DNA of 64,000 nt from Amycolatopsis alkalitolerans (GTDB lineage Bacteria; Actinomycetota; Actinomycetes; Mycobacteriales; Pseudonocardiaceae). A model generated the notes under the pieces. That model worked only from the letters and a program-made list of their open reading frames with translations, was not told where the DNA came from and searched no databases. The DNA lies in assembly GCF_006152065.1 (NCBI RefSeq), contig NZ_VDFW01000005.1:1-64000 (forward strand). The letters are read 5' to 3'. The position numbers were made by a program, and so were the translations under genes. Positions within the stretch are counted from its first letter, which is position 1. Every line of letters begins with the position of its first letter. This document shows positions 62,923-64,000 of this stretch, in pieces.

Positions 62923-64000
62923 TTGTCGGACACGGCACAGCGTAACGGGGGCTTCGTCGCGCCCGAGCCCGAGCAGGACGTGACGCCTCGCCCGCTGCGT
63001 GCCTGGCAGCGGCGCGCCCTGACCAAGTACCTGACCACGAAACCGCGGGACTTCCTCGCGGTCGCGACCCCGGGCGCGGGCAAGACCGTGTTCGGCCTGC
63101 GTATCGCGGCGGAGCTGCTGAGCGACCGCACGATCGAGCGGATCACGATCGTCACCCCGACCGAGCACCTCAAGCACCAGTGGGCGATCGCCGCGGCGGC
63201 CGCCGGTATCGCGATCGACTCGAACTACCGCAACGGCCAGGGCGCCACCTCGGACGATTACCACGGCGTCGCGCTCACGTACGCGCAGGTCGCGGCCCAT
63301 CCGACGCTGCACAGGGTGCGCACCGAGAACTTCAAGACGCTCGTCGTCCTCGACGAGATCCACCACGGCGGGGACGCGAAGTCCTGGGGTGACGCCGTCC
63401 GCGAGGCGTTCACCCCGGCCGTGCGGCGGTTGTCGCTGACCGGGACGCCGTTCCGCAGCGACGACTCGCCGATCCCGTTCATCACCTACGAGCCCGACGC
63501 CGACGGCGCGATGCGCAGCAAGCCGGACCACTCCTACGGTTACGCCGACGCGCTCGCCGACGGCGTCGTGCGGCCCGTCGTGTTCCTCGCGTACTCCGGT
63601 GAGGCGTCCTGGCGCACCAGCGCGGGCGACGAGTTCACCGCGCGCCTCGGTGAGCCGCTGACGGCAGAGCAGACGGCGCGGGCGTGGCGCACGGCGCTCG
63701 ACCCCGGCGGGGAGTGGGTCCCGTCCGTGCTGCAGGCCGCCGACACCCGGTTGCAGCAGCTTCGCGGCGGCGGCATCCCGGACGCGGGCGGCCTGGTGAT
63801 CGCGAGCGATCAGGACTCCGCACGCGCGTACGCGAAGATCCTGGCGCGCATCACGGGGGCGAACCCGGTGGTCGTGCTGTCCGACGACCCGAAGGCGACC
63901 AAGCGGATCGGCGAGTTCGCCGACTCCGACGACCGCTGGCTGGTCGCGGTCCGGATGGTCTCGGAGGGTGTCGACGTGCCGCGGCTGGCCGTCGGCGTCT
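62923..64000 (+). CDS. DEAD/DEAH-box superfamily II helicase (3' end outside window)
   Basis: About 359 codons are visible and the frame runs off the right edge. Walker A is ATPGAGKT near residue 50, the DEAH-like box is VVLDEIHHGG, motif III is SLTGTPFRSD, and motif V-like VRMVSEGVDVPRLAVGV closes the visible part. It resembles XPB/UvsW-type DNA helicases of actinobacteria. TTG 62923 follows AGAGGAGGGGG at correct distance; an in-frame ATG at 62884 would place this ribosome site inside the gene. Confidence 0.9.
   Translation, partial: MSDTAQRNGGFVAPEPEQDVTPRPLRAWQRRALTKYLTTKPRDFLAVATPGAGKTVFGLRIAAELLSDRTIERITIVTPTEHLKHQWAIAAAAAGIAIDSNYRNGQGATSDDYHGVALTYAQVAAHPTLHRVRTENFKTLVVLDEIHHGGDAKSWGDAVREAFTPAVRRLSLTGTPFRSDDSPIPFITYEPDADGAMRSKPDHSYGYADALADGVVRPVVFLAYSGEASWRTSAGDEFTARLGEPLTAEQTARAWRTALDPGGEWVPSVLQAADTRLQQLRGGGIPDAGGLVIASDQDSARAYAKILARITGANPVVVLSDDPKATKRIGEFADSDDRWLVAVRMVSEGVDVPRLAVGV

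Overview
The window is very GC-rich, uses many GTG and TTG starts, and packs genes with 4-bp overlaps. Its gene content points to an actinomycete of the Pseudonocardiaceae, most likely Amycolatopsis or a close relative. That placement is an inference from protein resemblance and from gene order shared with Mycobacterium tuberculosis; no database search was run.

Layout. 1-2.5 kb: a truncated secernin-type peptidase coupled to a flavin amine oxidase. 2.7-14 kb: a conserved housekeeping block (phoH, ybeY, corC-type, a degenerate cytidine-deaminase-like gene, era, recO, uppS, then zur and an ArsR gene diverging from glyS), interrupted by a methyltransferase and a permease pair. 14-19.6 kb: a type II toxin-antitoxin module, an ABC exporter with its own two-component system, a YdcF-like protein and a membrane protein. 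19.7-28 kb: dgt, an intracellular serpin, a GT-C-like membrane protein, an ECF41 sigma factor with its carboxymuconolactone-decarboxylase target gene, and dnaG. 28-31 kb: a methyltransferase, two DUF202 proteins, and a TetR/aldo-keto reductase pair. 31-33.5 kb: an accessory stretch (DUF5131, LysE, non-coding sequence, a broken integrase) ending at tRNA-Asn. 33.5-37 kb: small genes, a possible structured RNA, an acetyltransferase, a hydrolase and a qorB/HxlR pair.

37-49 kb is a sterol side-chain degradation cluster (fadA5, cyp125, ltp3, ltp4, a DUF35 protein, acyl-CoA ligases, echA19, fadD19). Several 14-bp palindromes of the KstR type lie in its divergent promoters. In three of them the last two bases of the palindrome also form the start of the -10 hexamer. 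A 232-bp mirror-symmetric repeat element with 21-bp periodicity sits between cyp125 and ltp3. 49-64 kb: a lipoprotein, two SRPBCC proteins, a Phd/PIN module, class I fumarase, sigB with a putative ECF-type promoter, dtd, a methyltransferase, two M20 peptidases, pseudouridine catabolism genes, DUF3099/DUF3039/YihY genes, and the start of a DEAD/DEAH helicase.

Recurring themes are leaderless genes (TAnnnT 6-7 nt before the start codon), convergent genes sharing a CTAG at their stop codons, and short palindromic operators beside local regulators. The best candidates for something undescribed are the 232-bp mirrored element, the paired C-rich-loop hairpins near 34.3 kb, and the 46-bp inverted repeat pair at 6.9 and 9.9 kb.
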